A stretch of 64,000 bases of DNA from contig NZ_UATM01000032.1 of the NCBI RefSeq assembly GCF_900454685.1, forward strand, positions 1,736,001 through 1,800,000. The letters are read 5' to 3'. Positions 8,280 through 19,384 of the stretch are shown here, piece by piece; within the stretch, counting starts at the first letter, position 1, and each line of letters begins with the position of its first letter. A model generated the notes under the pieces. That model made no database searches and was not told where the DNA came from. It was given only the letters and a program-made list of their open reading frames with translations. This DNA is from Peptoniphilus harei. Its GTDB lineage: Bacteria; Bacillota; Clostridia; Tissierellales; Peptoniphilaceae. Both the position numbers and the translations under genes were made by a program.

Positions 8280-9347
8280 TTATTTTGAACGTTTCTTTAG
8301 CCAATCTACTACTGTTGGCGCTACTTCTTCCTGACTTCTTCTACTAACAAACATTCCAATGTGTCCTGTAGGGAAAGATTTAGCTGTGTAGTCTTCACTT
8401 CCTACACAATCTCCAATTGGAATTGACGCAGCATTTGGAACTTGGTTATCTCTTTCTGCATAAAGGTTTAGGACTGGTTGAGTAATTTTCTTCAAATCTA
8501 CTTTTTCACCAGCAATTTCCATTTCACCCTTCATTAGGCGATTTTCCCTGTACATTGCATTTAAAAATTCCTTGTATGCCATTCCAACTTGTCCCGGACT
8601 ATCAAAAATCCATTTTTCCATAGTCATAAAGCTTGAAAGATGTTCAGGATCATCTAGGTCATTTATAACATCTACATATTTATTGACCATTAGTGAAAGA
8701 GGTTTTAAAGTTAGGAAACCAGTATTCATAAAGTCCCCTGGCACAACTCCATAGGCCTCTACCATCCTATCTGGATTTAAATATTTTCCCCATTTGAAAA
8801 GAAGTCCATCATCTGTTGAAAAGTCGACAGGTGTAACCATAGTCACTAGGTTCTTAATTTTTTCTGGATGAAGAGCTGTGTACATTAAACTAAAAGTACC
8901 ACCTTGGCAAACTCCAAGAATGTTTATCTTGTCTACTCCCTTTTCCTTTCTAATGTGGTCGACACAATCGTCAATATAAATATTTATATAATCATCAAGA
9001 CTTATATATTTGTCATCAGCAGTTGGAAATCCCCATTCGATTAAATATAAATCAAGACCACTGTCCACTAACTTTTTAATAAAAGACTTGTCTTGGCCAA
9101 TATCCATCATAGAAGGAGTGTTAACAAGGGCATAAACAATTAGTGTTGGAACCTTGCTTATACTTCTTGTAGACTTTTTATAGTTATAAAGTTTTAATTT
9201 ATCTTCCTCAAAAACAACCTCTCTAGGAGTCTGATTGGCGTGGTCATTAGTTGCACTAATCATACTTTCATAACTCTTTAGGAATTTTTCCTGAGCCTTT
9301 ATTCCTTCCTCAATAGATGTCTTTATATCGAAAAAATCATTATACAT
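8280..9347 (-). CDS. phaC: Class III poly(3-hydroxyalkanoate) synthase subunit PhaC
   Basis: The enzyme polymerises (R)-3-hydroxyacyl-CoA into polyester granules. The 355-residue alpha/beta hydrolase carries the PHA-synthase lipase-like box GVCQGG with the nucleophile at Cys147. The acid residue is in LYAERDNQVP and the histidine in FPTGHIGMF, completing the triad. Length matches class III PhaC, which needs PhaE. PhaE is encoded immediately upstream. RBS AGGGAGG lies seven bases before the ATG. Confidence 0.95.
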   Translation of the reverse strand: MYNDFFDIKTSIEEGIKAQEKFLKSYESMISATNDHANQTPREVVFEEDKLKLYNYKKSTRSISKVPTLIVYALVNTPSMMDIGQDKSFIKKLVDSGLDLYLIEWGFPTADDKYISLDDYINIYIDDCVDHIRKEKGVDKINILGVCQGGTFSLMYTALHPEKIKNLVTMVTPVDFSTDDGLLFKWGKYLNPDRMVEAYGVVPGDFMNTGFLTLKPLSLMVNKYVDVINDLDDPEHLSSFMTMEKWIFDSPGQVGMAYKEFLNAMYRENRLMKGEMEIAGEKVDLKKITQPVLNLYAERDNQVPNAASIPIGDCVGSEDYTAKSFPTGHIGMFVSRRSQEEVAPTVVDWLKKRSK

Positions 9348-9392
9348 ATTTTTGCCTCCCTTAATTAACTATTTCAAAATTATAGGAAATAA

Positions 9393-10562
9393 TTATTTGT
9401 CACTTTTTAAGCCTTCTTTTCCCCTAAGTTCTTCCAATTCTTTTTTAAGAGACCTAACTTCACGTCTCAATTCGTAAACATTTTTATAAACATTGTCTAC
9501 TTCTGATTTTGTGACAATTGGAGAATCGCTAAGAGATTTTTCTATTAACTTGTCGTATTCTATTTTAAAAATCATATATGAATCTGCTGCTTTTGCAATA
9601 AGCTTTGAGAATTCATCAGTGTAGAAGTACTTTTCAATGGCATTTTCAACATGTTTTGACCACATCTTATAAAACTCATTGAAAGTTTTTGGATCTTCGC
9701 CCTTATCAACTGAGTCGAAGTATTCTTCAAAAACTTCTTGAGAATTTTTGTATCCAACTGATAAGGCCTTTGTTATAAATTCTGAAACAGAAATAAGCAT
9801 ATCAACCATAGAGTCTACAGCCCTGTTATTTTGTTCCAGTAATTCTCTAGAACTTCCCACTACAGGAGACTTTACTAAAATTCCAAAAGTCTTATTATAA
9901 GCATCCTTCCATTCTTTTAAGGCATCTGATAACTTCATTGGATCCTTATAAATAGATTCCATATATATCTCAGCTATATTTTGGTAAGCAAAAGACCATG
10001 GGCCAAGGAAATTTTCTAAAGTTTTTAAATAGGTATTAAAATAGCTTTGAGAATTAACCATTAAACCTTGCATTTCTTTAGGTAAAAGTGGAATCAGATT
10101 ATTCGTGAATATTTCATTAAATTGCTTTACTAGTTGTTCAAGGTTCTCTTTATAAGTATCAGTTCCTGGCTTTAAAAAGTCGTCATTAAATTTTTTCCAT
10201 TGTTCATAAGCTCCAAGATACAATTTGTTAGAATTTAGAATTTTTTCGAAGACATCTCTTGTGCCTGCTCCCATCATTTTGCTGGCATCAAGAGGATTGT
10301 ATAATTCCATCATTTTTGTCCAAGCTTCGTAAGTATTATTGGAAAATACATTTTGTGGGCCTGCATTTTTCATCATATCTTCCCAACTTCTCATCCAAGC
10401 TTGTTGAAATTTTGCCCAATCTTGATATTTTGTAAAATCAAAGGCATTATCTTCAGATTCTTTATTTTCAGGGTCTCTCTTTGGCAGAGCATCCACCCAT
10501 GCTTTCATCATATCTTGGCTTGTCTTGAACATATCATTCCAAGCATTGTAATTCATTGTCAT
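9393..10562 (-). CDS. phaE: Class III PHA synthase subunit PhaE
   Basis: Non-catalytic partner required for activity of class III PhaC. The 389-residue, largely helical protein has the PhaE-type sequence WAKFQQAWMRSWEDM near residue 50 and the FGILVKSPVVGSSRELLEQ block near residue 230. It ends in a coiled coil, EVDNVYKNVYELRREVRSLK. It leads the phaE-phaC-phaJ cluster. Two ATG codons (residues 1 and 3) are possible starts. The first is five bases from AGGGAGG and is kept. Confidence 0.93.
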   Translation of the reverse strand: MTMNYNAWNDMFKTSQDMMKAWVDALPKRDPENKESEDNAFDFTKYQDWAKFQQAWMRSWEDMMKNAGPQNVFSNNTYEAWTKMMELYNPLDASKMMGAGTRDVFEKILNSNKLYLGAYEQWKKFNDDFLKPGTDTYKENLEQLVKQFNEIFTNNLIPLLPKEMQGLMVNSQSYFNTYLKTLENFLGPWSFAYQNIAEIYMESIYKDPMKLSDALKEWKDAYNKTFGILVKSPVVGSSRELLEQNNRAVDSMVDMLISVSEFITKALSVGYKNSQEVFEEYFDSVDKGEDPKTFNEFYKMWSKHVENAIEKYFYTDEFSKLIAKAADSYMIFKIEYDKLIEKSLSDSPIVTKSEVDNVYKNVYELRREVRSLKKELEELRGKEGLKSDK

Positions 10563-11086
10563 ATTATCCTCCCTAAATTTTAGAATTAAAAAATTTATTA
10601 CTTCATCTTACTAATAGGTTACCCGGTTTTTATATTATAAAACAGCAATATTTGTTTTTGTTAAATAAATATTAAAGTTTATGTAAAATTTATTATTTCT
10701 TAGTTTTTTATTTGATTTTTGATTTCTTTATTATAAAATTTTTAATTTTATGTTTCTTCTACTCCCTTCCACAAAATATGATAAAAAAAATTTATTTGGA
10801 AATTAAAAAAAGACTTTGTTTGGAAATTCAAAATAAAAATAATTTAGCTTGAGGGTTTATATAAATTATTTTTAATTTAGATTCTTTGTTATTAAACTTT
10901 TAATTTTTAATTTTCTTGTCGTCCCTTTCACCATCTATGATTAATTAAAATTTTTATAAACTTAAAACCCAAATAATTTATCTCAAGACTTAATAAAATT
11001 TTTATTTTAACCATATTACCTATTATTTAATTGAATTTTAAAAGGTCCTTTTATATCTAATTTTAAAAACTTTTAATCAGCGTCAT
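10563..11086. other. Very AT-rich intergenic region between phaE and the 18-bp array
   Basis: No coding frame or structured RNA is recognised. The phaE promoter is probably near 10635-10640, where TATAAT-like sequence occurs on the minus strand. The remainder is long A/T tracts with weak internal similarity. Confidence 0.5.
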
Positions 11087-11340
11087 TTTTTTACAAGCTC
11101 ATAGTTTATTTGAAAGTCAAAACTTTTTATAAAGTCATAATTTTTTACAAGTTCATAATTTTTCAGAAGCTTATAATTTATTACAAGGTCATAATCTTTC
11201 AGAAGTTCTTAACTTATTACAAGGTCGTTCCTTTTTAGAAGATCAAAGTTTATTAGAAGGTCATGATTTTTTACAAGCGCCTAGTTAATTAAAAAGTCTT
11301 AATTTTTCTCAAACTCATAATTAACTTAAGACTTGCAAAT
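11087..11340. repeat. Degenerate 18-bp tandem repeat array, about 14 units
   Basis: Units start at 11087, 11105, 11124, 11142, 11160, 11178, 11196, 11214, 11232, 11250, 11268, 11286, 11304 and 11322. Most are exactly 18 bases and two are 19. The approximate plus-strand consensus is TTTTTACAAGGTCATAAT. Read on the minus strand in one frame each unit encodes a hexapeptide like YDLVKN, with Tyr/Phe, Asp/Glu, Leu/Phe, Val/Leu, Lys/Ile and Asn positions. Three in-frame stops break the frame. It may be decayed repeat-coding DNA or a non-coding array. It lies downstream of rpoC. Confidence 0.8.
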
Positions 11341-11423
11341 ATTTTAAATATCAGAAATTTTTAAATTTTCATTAATATTTTTATTCACAAAACATATAAG
11401 AGAAGGACCCATAAAAATTTGCA

Positions 11424-11453
11424 CAAAAAAGTAGGCTCATCTCTAAGCCTACT
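11424..11453 (-). terminator. Terminator of rpoBC
   Basis: Minus strand AGTAGGCT TAGAGATG AGCCTACT followed by TTTTTT, 17 bases past the rpoC stop. Confidence 0.88.
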
Positions 11454-11469
11454 CTTAATTTATAATATT

Positions 11470-14400
11470 TTATTCTTCTTCAACTGTTTCAAGTTCAATT
11501 TTTACATCATCACTTGTTATTACTTCAGAGTCTTCTAGAATATTGTAATCTTCTTTTAGGCTTTCGTCGATTCCAATTTGAACCTTGGAATTAATACGAG
11601 CGCCTGTACCTGCTGGTATAAGTTGTCCAATTATAATATTTTCCTTTAGACCTTCAAGTTTATCTTCCTTACCCTTGATTGCTGCATCTGTAAGAACTCT
11701 TGTAGTTTCTTGGAAGGATGCTGCTGATAAGAAGGATTCTGTTGCAAGGGAAGCCTTTGTGATACCAAGTAAATTAATTTGACCAATTGCTGGTTCTTTA
11801 CCTGCATCTATTGCGTCCTTATTTGCTTTTTTGTAGTCAACAACATTTACAAGAGATCCTGGAAGTAAATCTGTGTCTCCTGCATCTTCTATCTTGCACT
11901 TTGATAGCATTTGTCTAACAATAATTTCAATGTGCTTGTCGTTGATGTCTACCCCTTGAAGTCTATAAACTCTTTGAACTTCTTTTACAATGTATTCTTG
12001 TACACCTTTTTCGCCCTTAACACGTAGTAAGTCTTGTGGATATACAGAACCTTGTGTAAGTTCATCTCCTGCTTCAACTTCATCGCCTGCTTTAACCTTT
12101 AATCTTGAACCATAAACGATATTATAGGAGTCAACTGTTCCGTCTTCAGCTGTAATAAGAACTTCTCTCTTCTTGTTAGTTTCCTTGATGTCAACTACAC
12201 CAGCACGTTCTGCAATTACTGCAAGACCCTTTGGCTTTCTTGCTTCGAAAAGTTCTTCAACTCTTGGAAGACCTTGAGTGATATCGGCAGCTGCCGCTAC
12301 ACCACCAGTGTGGAAAGTTCTCATTGTAAGTTGTGTACCCGGTTCACCAATTGATTGGGCAGCAATTACACCAACTGCTTCTCCAATACCAACGTGAGAT
12401 CCTGTTGCAAGGTTTCTACCATAGCAGTGGGAACAAACACCGCTTTTACTCTTACAGCCAAGAATTGATCTAACCTTAACTTCTTCTATTCCTAGAGATT
12501 CAATTAGAACTGCGTCATCATCAGAGATTGGTTCGTTAGCTCCAACTATTAGTTCTCCAGTTTCTGGATTTACAATATCTTCAAAGGAATATCTTCCTTC
12601 GATTCTATCTGCAAGAGATTCTATTAGTTCTTTTCCATCTTTGAAGGCTTTAGCTACAAGATATTCATCTGTGCCGCAGTCTTCTTCAGATATGATTACT
12701 TGTTGTGAAACGTCTACTAGCCTTCTTGTCAAGTAACCAGAGTCGGCAGTCCTTAGGGCTGTATCGGCAAGACCCTTTCTAGAACCGTGGGCTGACATGT
12801 AGAATTCAAGTACTGATAGACCTTCCCTAAAGTTTGAAGTGATTGGAACTTCTATTGTCCTACCTGAAGGTGATGCCATAAGTCCACGCATACCTGCAAG
12901 TTGTCTGATTTGGTTCTTAGAACCTCTGGCTCCAGAGTCTGCCATGATGTAGATGTTGTTTAGGGCATCAAAGCCGTCCATTACATCGTCAGTTAAGTCA
13001 TCTGTGGCCTTGTTCCAAATTTCAATTACCTTTTCATATCTTTCTTCATCAGATATAAGACCTCTTCTAAAGGCTTTTTCATACTTAGCTACTTCTTTTT
13101 CAGCTGCTGCTAAAATTTCTGGTTTAGATGCAGGAATTTGTACGTCACCCATTGAAATTGATACTGCTCCAATAGTTGAGTAGTGATATCCTGTTGCCTT
13201 GATGTTGTCAAGAAGTTCAGCAGTTTTTATATTTCCATGTTTTTTATAAGTTTTTTCAATTATTTTTCCAAGAAGTTTCTTGTCTACAACTTGGTCAATT
13301 TCAAGTGAATACTTGTCTTCATCCCTGTTAACAAATCCAAGGTCTTGTGGGATAAATTCGTTCATTAAAAATCTACCAACAGTTGATGATACAATTTTTC
13401 CCCTCTTGTCATTTTCATCTGCATATCTTCTTATAGATACCTTAGATTGAAGGTGTAAGAATCCTGATTCATAAGCGTGGAACATTTCATCATAGTTTCT
13501 GTAAATTGATCCGTCGCCCTTTAACTTATCTTCTCTCATAAGAGTTAGATAATATGAACCAAGAACCATATCTTGTGTAGGAGTAGTAATTGGCTTACCA
13601 TCCTTAAGGGCTAAGATATTGTTAGTTGAAAGCATTAGTAGTCTTGCTTCAGCTTGTGCTTCAGTTGATAGTGGTAGATGGACTGCCATTTGGTCACCAT
13701 CGAAGTCGGCATTGTATGCTGTACAAGAAAGTGGGTGAAGCTTAATAGCCTTACCTTCTACTAGGACAGGTTCAAAGGCTTGGATACCAAGTCTGTGAAG
13801 TGTCGGTGCACGGTTAAGCAGAACTGGGTGGTCTTGGATAACTTCTTCAAGTACATCCCAAACTTCTTCCTTTCCTCTTTCAACCATTCTCTTTGCAGAT
13901 TTAATGTTATAAGTTAGGCCACGAGAAACAAGTTCCTTCATTACGAAAGGCTTGAATAATTCAAGTGCCATATTTTTTGGAAGTCCACATTGGTAGAATT
14001 TAAGATCTGGTCCAACTACGATTACAGAACGACCAGAGTAGTCAACTCTCTTACCAAGTAAGTTTTGACGGAAACGACCTTGCTTACCTTTTAACATTTC
14101 TGATAAAGATTTAAGTGGTCTATTTCCTGGTCCAGTAACAGGTCTTCCACGTCTACCGTTGTCAATAAGAGCATCTACAGATTCTTGTAGCATTCTCTTT
14201 TCATTTCTAACGATAATGTCTGGAGCATTGATGTCCATTAACTTCTTAAGTCTGTTGTTTCTATTTACAATTCTTCTGTATAAGTCGTTTAAGTCACTTG
14301 TTGCAAATCTGCCACCATCAAGTTGTACCATTGGTCTTAAATCAGGTGGTATAACAGGGATCGCATCAAGGATCATCCATTCAGGCTTGTTGTCTGATTG

Positions 14401-15057
14401 AATAAAGGCATCAATAACTTCAAGTCTTCTTGTTATTCTAATTTTCTTTTGTCCAGTTGCATCTTGGAGCTCTTCTGTAAGTTCGTCATTTTCCCTTTGA
14501 AGGTCAACTTTTTCTAGAAGGTCCCTAATAGCTTCTGCACCCATCTTTGCAGTGAACTTGTCACCATATTCTCTCTTGAATTCCCTATACTCAATTTCTG
14601 ATAATAGTTGTTTTTCATAAAGAGTTGTTTCGCCTGGTTCAACATAAGTTACTACATAAGATGCAAAGTAAAGTACCTTTTCAAGGGCCCTAGGGCTCAT
14701 GTCTAAAACAAGACCCATTCTTGAAGGGATACCCTTGAAGTACCAAATGTGTGATACTGGAGCAGCAAGTTCAATATGACCCATTCTTTCACGACGAACC
14801 TTAGCCTTTGTGACCTCAACGCCACATTTTTCGCAGACTACTCCCTTGTATCTTACTCTTTTATATTTTCCACAGGAACATTCCCAGTCCTTAGTAGGTC
14901 CAAATATTTTTTCACAAAATAGACCTTCTTTTTCAGGCTTTAATGTCCTATAATTTATAGTTTCCGGTTTTTTAACTTCTCCATAAGACCAAGATCTGAT
15001 CTTTTGAGGTGAAGCTAGTCCAATTTTTATTGAATGGAATAATTCATGTTCGCTCAA
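11470..15057 (-). CDS. rpoC: DNA-directed RNA polymerase beta' subunit
   Basis: The 1195-residue catalytic subunit of RNA polymerase. It has the N-terminal zinc motif [20 protein letters not shown], the rudder/lid region, and the absolutely conserved magnesium-binding motif [16 protein letters not shown] near residue 450. The bridge and trigger helices ([12 protein letters not shown], then [16 protein letters not shown]) and the second zinc set CRSILGCKS-type SGVCSHCYG are also present. It ends in an acidic tail. It lies 36 bases after rpoB. Confidence 0.98.
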   Translation of the reverse strand: MSEHELFHSIKIGLASPQKIRSWSYGEVKKPETINYRTLKPEKEGLFCEKIFGPTKDWECSCGKYKRVRYKGVVCEKCGVEVTKAKVRRERMGHIELAAPVSHIWYFKGIPSRMGLVLDMSPRALEKVLYFASYVVTYVEPGETTLYEKQLLSEIEYREFKREYGDKFTAKMGAEAIRDLLEKVDLQRENDELTEELQDATGQKKIRITRRLEVIDAFIQSDNKPEWMILDAIPVIPPDLRPMVQLDGGRFATSDLNDLYRRIVNRNNRLKKLMDINAPDIIVRNEKRMLQESVDALIDNGRRGRPVTGPGNRPLKSLSEMLKGKQGRFRQNLLGKRVDYSGRSVIVVGPDLKFYQCGLPKNMALELFKPFVMKELVSRGLTYNIKSAKRMVERGKEEVWDVLEEVIQDHPVLLNRAPTLHRLGIQAFEPVLVEGKAIKLHPLSCTAYNADFDGDQMAVHLPLSTEAQAEARLLMLSTNNILALKDGKPITTPTQDMVLGSYYLTLMREDKLKGDGSIYRNYDEMFHAYESGFLHLQSKVSIRRYADENDKRGKIVSSTVGRFLMNEFIPQDLGFVNRDEDKYSLEIDQVVDKKLLGKIIEKTYKKHGNIKTAELLDNIKATGYHYSTIGAVSISMGDVQIPASKPEILAAAEKEVAKYEKAFRRGLISDEERYEKVIEIWNKATDDLTDDVMDGFDALNNIYIMADSGARGSKNQIRQLAGMRGLMASPSGRTIEVPITSNFREGLSVLEFYMSAHGSRKGLADTALRTADSGYLTRRLVDVSQQVIISEEDCGTDEYLVAKAFKDGKELIESLADRIEGRYSFEDIVNPETGELIVGANEPISDDDAVLIESLGIEEVKVRSILGCKSKSGVCSHCYGRNLATGSHVGIGEAVGVIAAQSIGEPGTQLTMRTFHTGGVAAAADITQGLPRVEELFEARKPKGLAVIAERAGVVDIKETNKKREVLITAEDGTVDSYNIVYGSRLKVKAGDEVEAGDELTQGSVYPQDLLRVKGEKGVQEYIVKEVQRVYRLQGVDINDKHIEIIVRQMLSKCKIEDAGDTDLLPGSLVNVVDYKKANKDAIDAGKEPAIGQINLLGITKASLATESFLSAASFQETTRVLTDAAIKGKEDKLEGLKENIIIGQLIPAGTGARINSKVQIGIDESLKEDYNILEDSEVITSDDVKIELETVEEE

Positions 15058-15093
15058 GGAGCACTTCTCCTTTCATATTAATTAAAACAATAA

Positions 15094-18000
15094 TTAATCT
15101 TCAGATTCATCGGATTCATCGTCGTCTTCATACTCGCCGTCTTCATCTTCGTAGATGTGACTTTTTTCAAAAGACTCAACTTCATCATTTGAAATTGTTC
15201 TGATTCCAATATTTGCAGTTCCAGTTTGTTCGATAAGTTCCTTTAATTCATCTTCATCTGATTTTGTATTTTTATCATCGATGTTATCAATCTTTGTTAG
15301 TTCATCTTCATCAACTTCAAGGTCAACTTCATTGCCCTTATCATCAAGAACTTGAATTTCAAGAGCTAGTGCTTGAAGTTCTTTTATTAGAACCTTAAAG
15401 GATTCAGGAACTCCTGGTTGTGGAATGTTTTCGCCCTTAACAATAGCTTCGTAAGTCTTAACACGACCAACAATATCGTCAGACTTAACTGTAAGCATTT
15501 CTTGTAGGGTATGGCTAGCACCATATGCTTCAAGAGCCCAAACTTCCATCTCTCCAAATCTTTGTCCACCGAATTGTGCCTTACCTCCAAGAGGTTGTTG
15601 TGTAACAAGTGAGTAAGGTCCAGTAGAACGAGCGTGGATCTTTTCATCAACTAAGTGGTGAAGCTTTAACATATACATGTAACCAACAGTTACAGGGTGG
15701 TCAAATTCTTCTCCAGTTCTACCATCTCTTAGTTGAATTTTTCCATCTCTAGAATATCCAGCTTCTTCAAGTGTGTCGAAGATGTCATTTTCATTGGCAC
15801 CGTCAAATACTGGTGTTGCAACGTGCCATCCAAGTTTTTTGGCAGCAAGTCCCAAGTGAACTTCAAGTACTTGTCCAAGGTTCATACGAGATGGAACCCC
15901 TAGTGGGTTAAGAACAATTTGGATTGGTGTACCGTCTGGCATGTAAGGCATGTCTTCCTTAGGCATAACCCTAGAGATAACACCCTTGTTTCCGTGACGA
16001 CCACACATCTTGTCCCCTACTTGAATCTTTCTCTTTGTAGCAACAAAGACTCTTACCATTTCGTTGACACCTGGTTGAAGTTCGTCTCCTTCAGACCTAT
16101 TAAATGTCTTAACATCAACAACAATTCCATGTTCACCATGAGGAAGTCTAAGGGAAGTATCTCTTACTTCTCTTGCCTTTTCACCAAAGATTGAACGAAG
16201 AAGTCTTTCTTCTGCAGAAAGTTCAGTTTCTCCCTTTGGAGTTACCTTACCAACTAGGATATCTCCTGGTTTTACTTCTGCACCAATTCTTATAATACCC
16301 CTGTCGTCAAGGTCTTTTAGCATGTCTTCCCCAACATTAGGTATGTCTCTTGTAATTTCTTCAGGTCCAAGTTTTGTATCTCTTGCTTCTGATTCATATT
16401 CTTCAATGTGAAGTGAAGTTAATACATCATCAATAACAAGCTCTTGACTTACAAGCATGGCATCTTCGTAGTTATATCCTTCCCAGTTCATAAAGGCTAT
16501 TAGGATATTTTTACCAAGGGCCATTTCACCCATATCAGTTGATGGACCGTCAGCAATGATTTCTCCTGCTTCTACAAGGTCCCCTTCATTTACAATAGGT
16601 CTTTGGTTAATTGTAGTTCCTTGGTTACCACCCATAAACTTGTGAAGTTTATATGTGTCGATTCCCTTGTCAGATTCTCTTTCCACTTCAATATGAACAG
16701 AGTCAACTTTTTTGATTTTACCCTTGTTCTTAGAAACAATTACAACACCTGAGTCCTTTGCTGCCCTGTATTCAATACCAGTTCCAACAACAGGAGCCTC
16801 AGTCTTTAATAGAGGTACTGCTTGACGCTGCATGTTGGCACCCATTAGAGCCCTGTTGGCGTCGTCGTTTTCCAAGAAAGGAATCATGGATGTACCTACA
16901 GCAACAATTTGTTGTGGAGAAACGTCCATGTAGTTTACGTCTTTTATGTCGAAAATATCGGCATTACCGCCATGACCTCTGGCAGCAATCCTATCTTCAA
17001 CGAATTTATTATTTTCATCAAGTCTTTCGTCAGCTTGAGCAATGATTTGTTCGTACTCAACATCGGCAGTTAGATAATCTATTTGATCAGTTACAACTCC
17101 GTCAACAACCTTCCTATATGGTGTTTCAATAAAACCATAGTCGTTGATTCTTGCGTAAGTTGTAAGGGATGTGATAAGTCCAATGTTTGGACCTTCTGGT
17201 GTCTCAATAGGACACATTCTTCCGTAATGTGAGTTATGGACGTCACGCACTTCAAATCCAGCCCTATCTCTACTCAACCCACCAGGTCCTAGTGCAGATA
17301 ACCTTCTCTTGTGAGTTAATTCTGATAGAGGATTATTTTGGTCCATAAATTGTGAAAGTTGGGAAGAACCGAAAAATTCTTTTATCGCAGCTGTCACAGG
17401 TCTAATATTTATCAGTGATTGTGGAGTTGTTGCATCAACATCTTGTACAGTCATCCTTTCACGGATAACTCTTTCCATTCTTGAAATACCAATCCTAAAT
17501 TGGTTTTGAAGAAGTTCTCCAACAGATCTAATTCTTCTGTTTCCAAGATGGTCGATGTCGTCAACGGATCCCACGTTGTTCATAAGTCCAAATTCATAAT
17601 TTATACCAGCGATAATATCGTCGATTAAAATATTTTTTGGAGATAGTTCTCTATGAGCCTTTACAAGCTCTTCCTTAAACTTTTCTGTGTCTTCAGAATA
17701 TTCTTCATAAAGTTCATCGAAAAGTGGTCTATATACTTTTTCTTTAAAACCAAGTTCTTCCATGTCGAAGTCTAGTTCATAAGCATCAACAAAGGAGAAG
17801 TTGTTTCCAATTACTATTGTATTTTCACTTGCGTGTTCGTAGTTTTCGTCAGTCTTAATTAGGACTTGGTTAACACCAGCTGCTTCAATCTTTTCAGCCT
17901 TTGCCCTATTTAATAGTTCGCCAGCTTCTGCTAAGATTTCCCCAGTCATTGGGTCAACTATGTCTTCAGCAGGAATATTACCTTCAAGTCTTGCAGAAAT

Positions 18001-18837
18001 GCCAAGCTTTTTGTTGAATTTATATCTACCAACTTTTGCAAGGTCATATCTTCTGTCATCGAAGAACATATTCTCAAAAAGTGATTGAGCTGAATCAATA
18101 GTAGGTGGTTCACCTGGTCTTAATTTTTTATAGATTTCAAGTAAAGCTTCATTCTTGTTAGTAGTAATATCTTTTTCAAGAGTCTTTAATACAGCTTCAC
18201 TTTCTCCAATTACGTCCATGATTTCTTGGTTAGATTCAACACCAATAGCTCTTAATAAGACAGTAATAGGAATTTTTCTTGTCCTATCAATTCTTACATT
18301 GATAACGCCTTGAGCATCAGTTTCAAATTCAAGCCAAGCTCCCCTATTTGGTATAAGTGTTGCCGAATAGATTTTCTTACCTGTCTTGTCTCTTTCTTCC
18401 TTATAATATGCTCCAGGACTTCTTACAAGTTGTGAAACAACTACACGCTCTGCCCCATTTATTACAAATGTGCCAGTTGGTGTCATAAGTGGAAGGTCGC
18501 CCATAAAGACTTCCTGTTCCTTAACTTCGCCAGTTTCACTATTGATAAGTCTTACCTTTGCCTTTAATGGCGCAGAGTAATTTGTGTCTCTCTGTTTAGA
18601 TTCGTCTATATCATATTTGATTTCATCAGATAAATGATAGTCCACAAATTCTAAAATTAAATTTCCAGAGTAATCCTCAATAGGAGATACGTCATCAAAA
18701 ACTTCTTTCAATCCTTCTTCAATCAACCATTTGTATGAAGAAGTCTGCACGTCAAGAAGATTTGGAAGTGACATAACTTCATCTACACGAGAAAAACTCA
18801 TTCTCTCACGTTTCCCATATTTAACAGGATGTACCAT
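15094..18837 (-). CDS. rpoB: DNA-directed RNA polymerase beta subunit
   Basis: The catalytic beta subunit, 1247 residues from the ATG at 18837. The start is chosen because [17 protein letters not shown] is the usual Firmicute N terminus and AGGGTGAG lies at normal distance. An in-frame GTG at 18849 overlaps that RBS. The rifampicin region is visible as [26 protein letters not shown]. All residues there match the susceptible type, including the Asp, His and Ser positions. The C-terminal rpoB motif [24 protein letters not shown] is present, with a long Asp/Glu-rich extension after it. rplL is not directly upstream, so the operon starts at its own promoter. Confidence 0.98.
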   Translation of the reverse strand: MVHPVKYGKRERMSFSRVDEVMSLPNLLDVQTSSYKWLIEEGLKEVFDDVSPIEDYSGNLILEFVDYHLSDEIKYDIDESKQRDTNYSAPLKAKVRLINSETGEVKEQEVFMGDLPLMTPTGTFVINGAERVVVSQLVRSPGAYYKEERDKTGKKIYSATLIPNRGAWLEFETDAQGVINVRIDRTRKIPITVLLRAIGVESNQEIMDVIGESEAVLKTLEKDITTNKNEALLEIYKKLRPGEPPTIDSAQSLFENMFFDDRRYDLAKVGRYKFNKKLGISARLEGNIPAEDIVDPMTGEILAEAGELLNRAKAEKIEAAGVNQVLIKTDENYEHASENTIVIGNNFSFVDAYELDFDMEELGFKEKVYRPLFDELYEEYSEDTEKFKEELVKAHRELSPKNILIDDIIAGINYEFGLMNNVGSVDDIDHLGNRRIRSVGELLQNQFRIGISRMERVIRERMTVQDVDATTPQSLINIRPVTAAIKEFFGSSQLSQFMDQNNPLSELTHKRRLSALGPGGLSRDRAGFEVRDVHNSHYGRMCPIETPEGPNIGLITSLTTYARINDYGFIETPYRKVVDGVVTDQIDYLTADVEYEQIIAQADERLDENNKFVEDRIAARGHGGNADIFDIKDVNYMDVSPQQIVAVGTSMIPFLENDDANRALMGANMQRQAVPLLKTEAPVVGTGIEYRAAKDSGVVIVSKNKGKIKKVDSVHIEVERESDKGIDTYKLHKFMGGNQGTTINQRPIVNEGDLVEAGEIIADGPSTDMGEMALGKNILIAFMNWEGYNYEDAMLVSQELVIDDVLTSLHIEEYESEARDTKLGPEEITRDIPNVGEDMLKDLDDRGIIRIGAEVKPGDILVGKVTPKGETELSAEERLLRSIFGEKAREVRDTSLRLPHGEHGIVVDVKTFNRSEGDELQPGVNEMVRVFVATKRKIQVGDKMCGRHGNKGVISRVMPKEDMPYMPDGTPIQIVLNPLGVPSRMNLGQVLEVHLGLAAKKLGWHVATPVFDGANENDIFDTLEEAGYSRDGKIQLRDGRTGEEFDHPVTVGYMYMLKLHHLVDEKIHARSTGPYSLVTQQPLGGKAQFGGQRFGEMEVWALEAYGASHTLQEMLTVKSDDIVGRVKTYEAIVKGENIPQPGVPESFKVLIKELQALALEIQVLDDKGNEVDLEVDEDELTKIDNIDDKNTKSDEDELKELIEQTGTANIGIRTISNDEVESFEKSHIYEDEDGEYEDDDESDESED

Positions 18838-18874
18838 TAATTTTCTCACCCTAGCCTTTCAAATGAGTGTATCC

Positions 18875-18902
18875 AATTAGAGTACAAATCACCACTCTAA
18901 TT
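18875..18902. promoter_or_regulatory. Hairpin in the rpoB leader
   Basis: AATTAGAGT and ACTCTAATT form a perfect nine-pair stem with a ten-base loop between the promoter and rpoB. No T run follows, so it is not a plain terminator. It may act on mRNA stability or as a regulator site. Confidence 0.4.
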
Positions 18903-18920
18903 ATTATTATGCAAATAGGT

Positions 18921-18949
18921 ATTTTATCATTATTGCCGACACTTTGCAA
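18921..18949 (-). promoter_or_regulatory. Promoter of rpoBC
   Basis: On the minus strand TTGCAA (18944-18949) and TAAAAT (18921-18926) are separated by 17 bases. The transcript would have a leader of about 75 bases. Confidence 0.65.
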
Positions 18950-18960
18950 GGTTTTTAAAT

Positions 18961-18985
18961 AAAAAAATCCTGCCAAAAGGCAGAA
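18961..18985 (-). terminator. Terminator of the DsrE-like gene
   Basis: Minus strand ATTCTGCC TTTT GGCAGGAT followed by a T run, just downstream of the stop codon at 18992. Confidence 0.8.
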
Positions 18986-18991
18986 TTCTTT

Positions 18992-19315
18992 TTAAAGTCT
19001 AATATAAGCGTAACCTTCGTTTTGAAGCTTTACGATTTTTGTTATAACTAAGTCTTCGATTTTGATTTCTGAAGGAATTAGTTCTTCTTTAAGTCTGTTT
19101 TCTTCTAATGCTTTCTTTCCTATTGTAATATTAACCTTTGGATTTCCAATAATTCCTTGGAAGTCAACTCCAGAGTATCTGTTAAATAATGCAGCTGCTT
19201 TTGACATTGCAATTATTTCTATTTGGATGTCATCAAAGTTGTCTAACAAGTCTCTTACGTTTGATATTACAGAAGTCCACTTGTCTTGTTCTACTACGTG
19301 AAAAATTACCTTCAT
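18992..19315 (-). CDS. DsrE/DsrF-like small protein
   Basis: The 107-residue protein matches the cytoplasmic DsrE-like family: KVIFHVVEQDKWTSVISNVRDLL at the N terminus and LQNEGYAYIRL at the end. Members of this clade are often annotated as putative sulfur-relay or peroxiredoxin-like proteins. The conserved cysteine of true DsrE sulfur carriers is absent, so sulfur transfer is not supported here. The start at 19315 is preferred because AAGGAG lies eight bases before it. An upstream in-frame GTG at 19324 overlaps that RBS. It is monocistronic, between murJ and rpoB. Confidence 0.7.
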   Translation of the reverse strand: MKVIFHVVEQDKWTSVISNVRDLLDNFDDIQIEIIAMSKAAALFNRYSGVDFQGIIGNPKVNITIGKKALEENRLKEELIPSEIKIEDLVITKIVKLQNEGYAYIRL

Positions 19316-19384
19316 ATGTATCACTCCTTATTAGATAATATTTTACACTAATAAAGAGAAAAAGGAAAGGTCCTTAATAAATTT

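Noticed and set aside
11087-11340. CRISPR array
   Set aside because: Units abut with no unique spacers, the period is 18 bases and units are degenerate. No cas genes are present.
15009-17045. Several plus-strand frames inside rpoB and rpoC
   Set aside because: All are antisense shadows of very well conserved genes without start signals.
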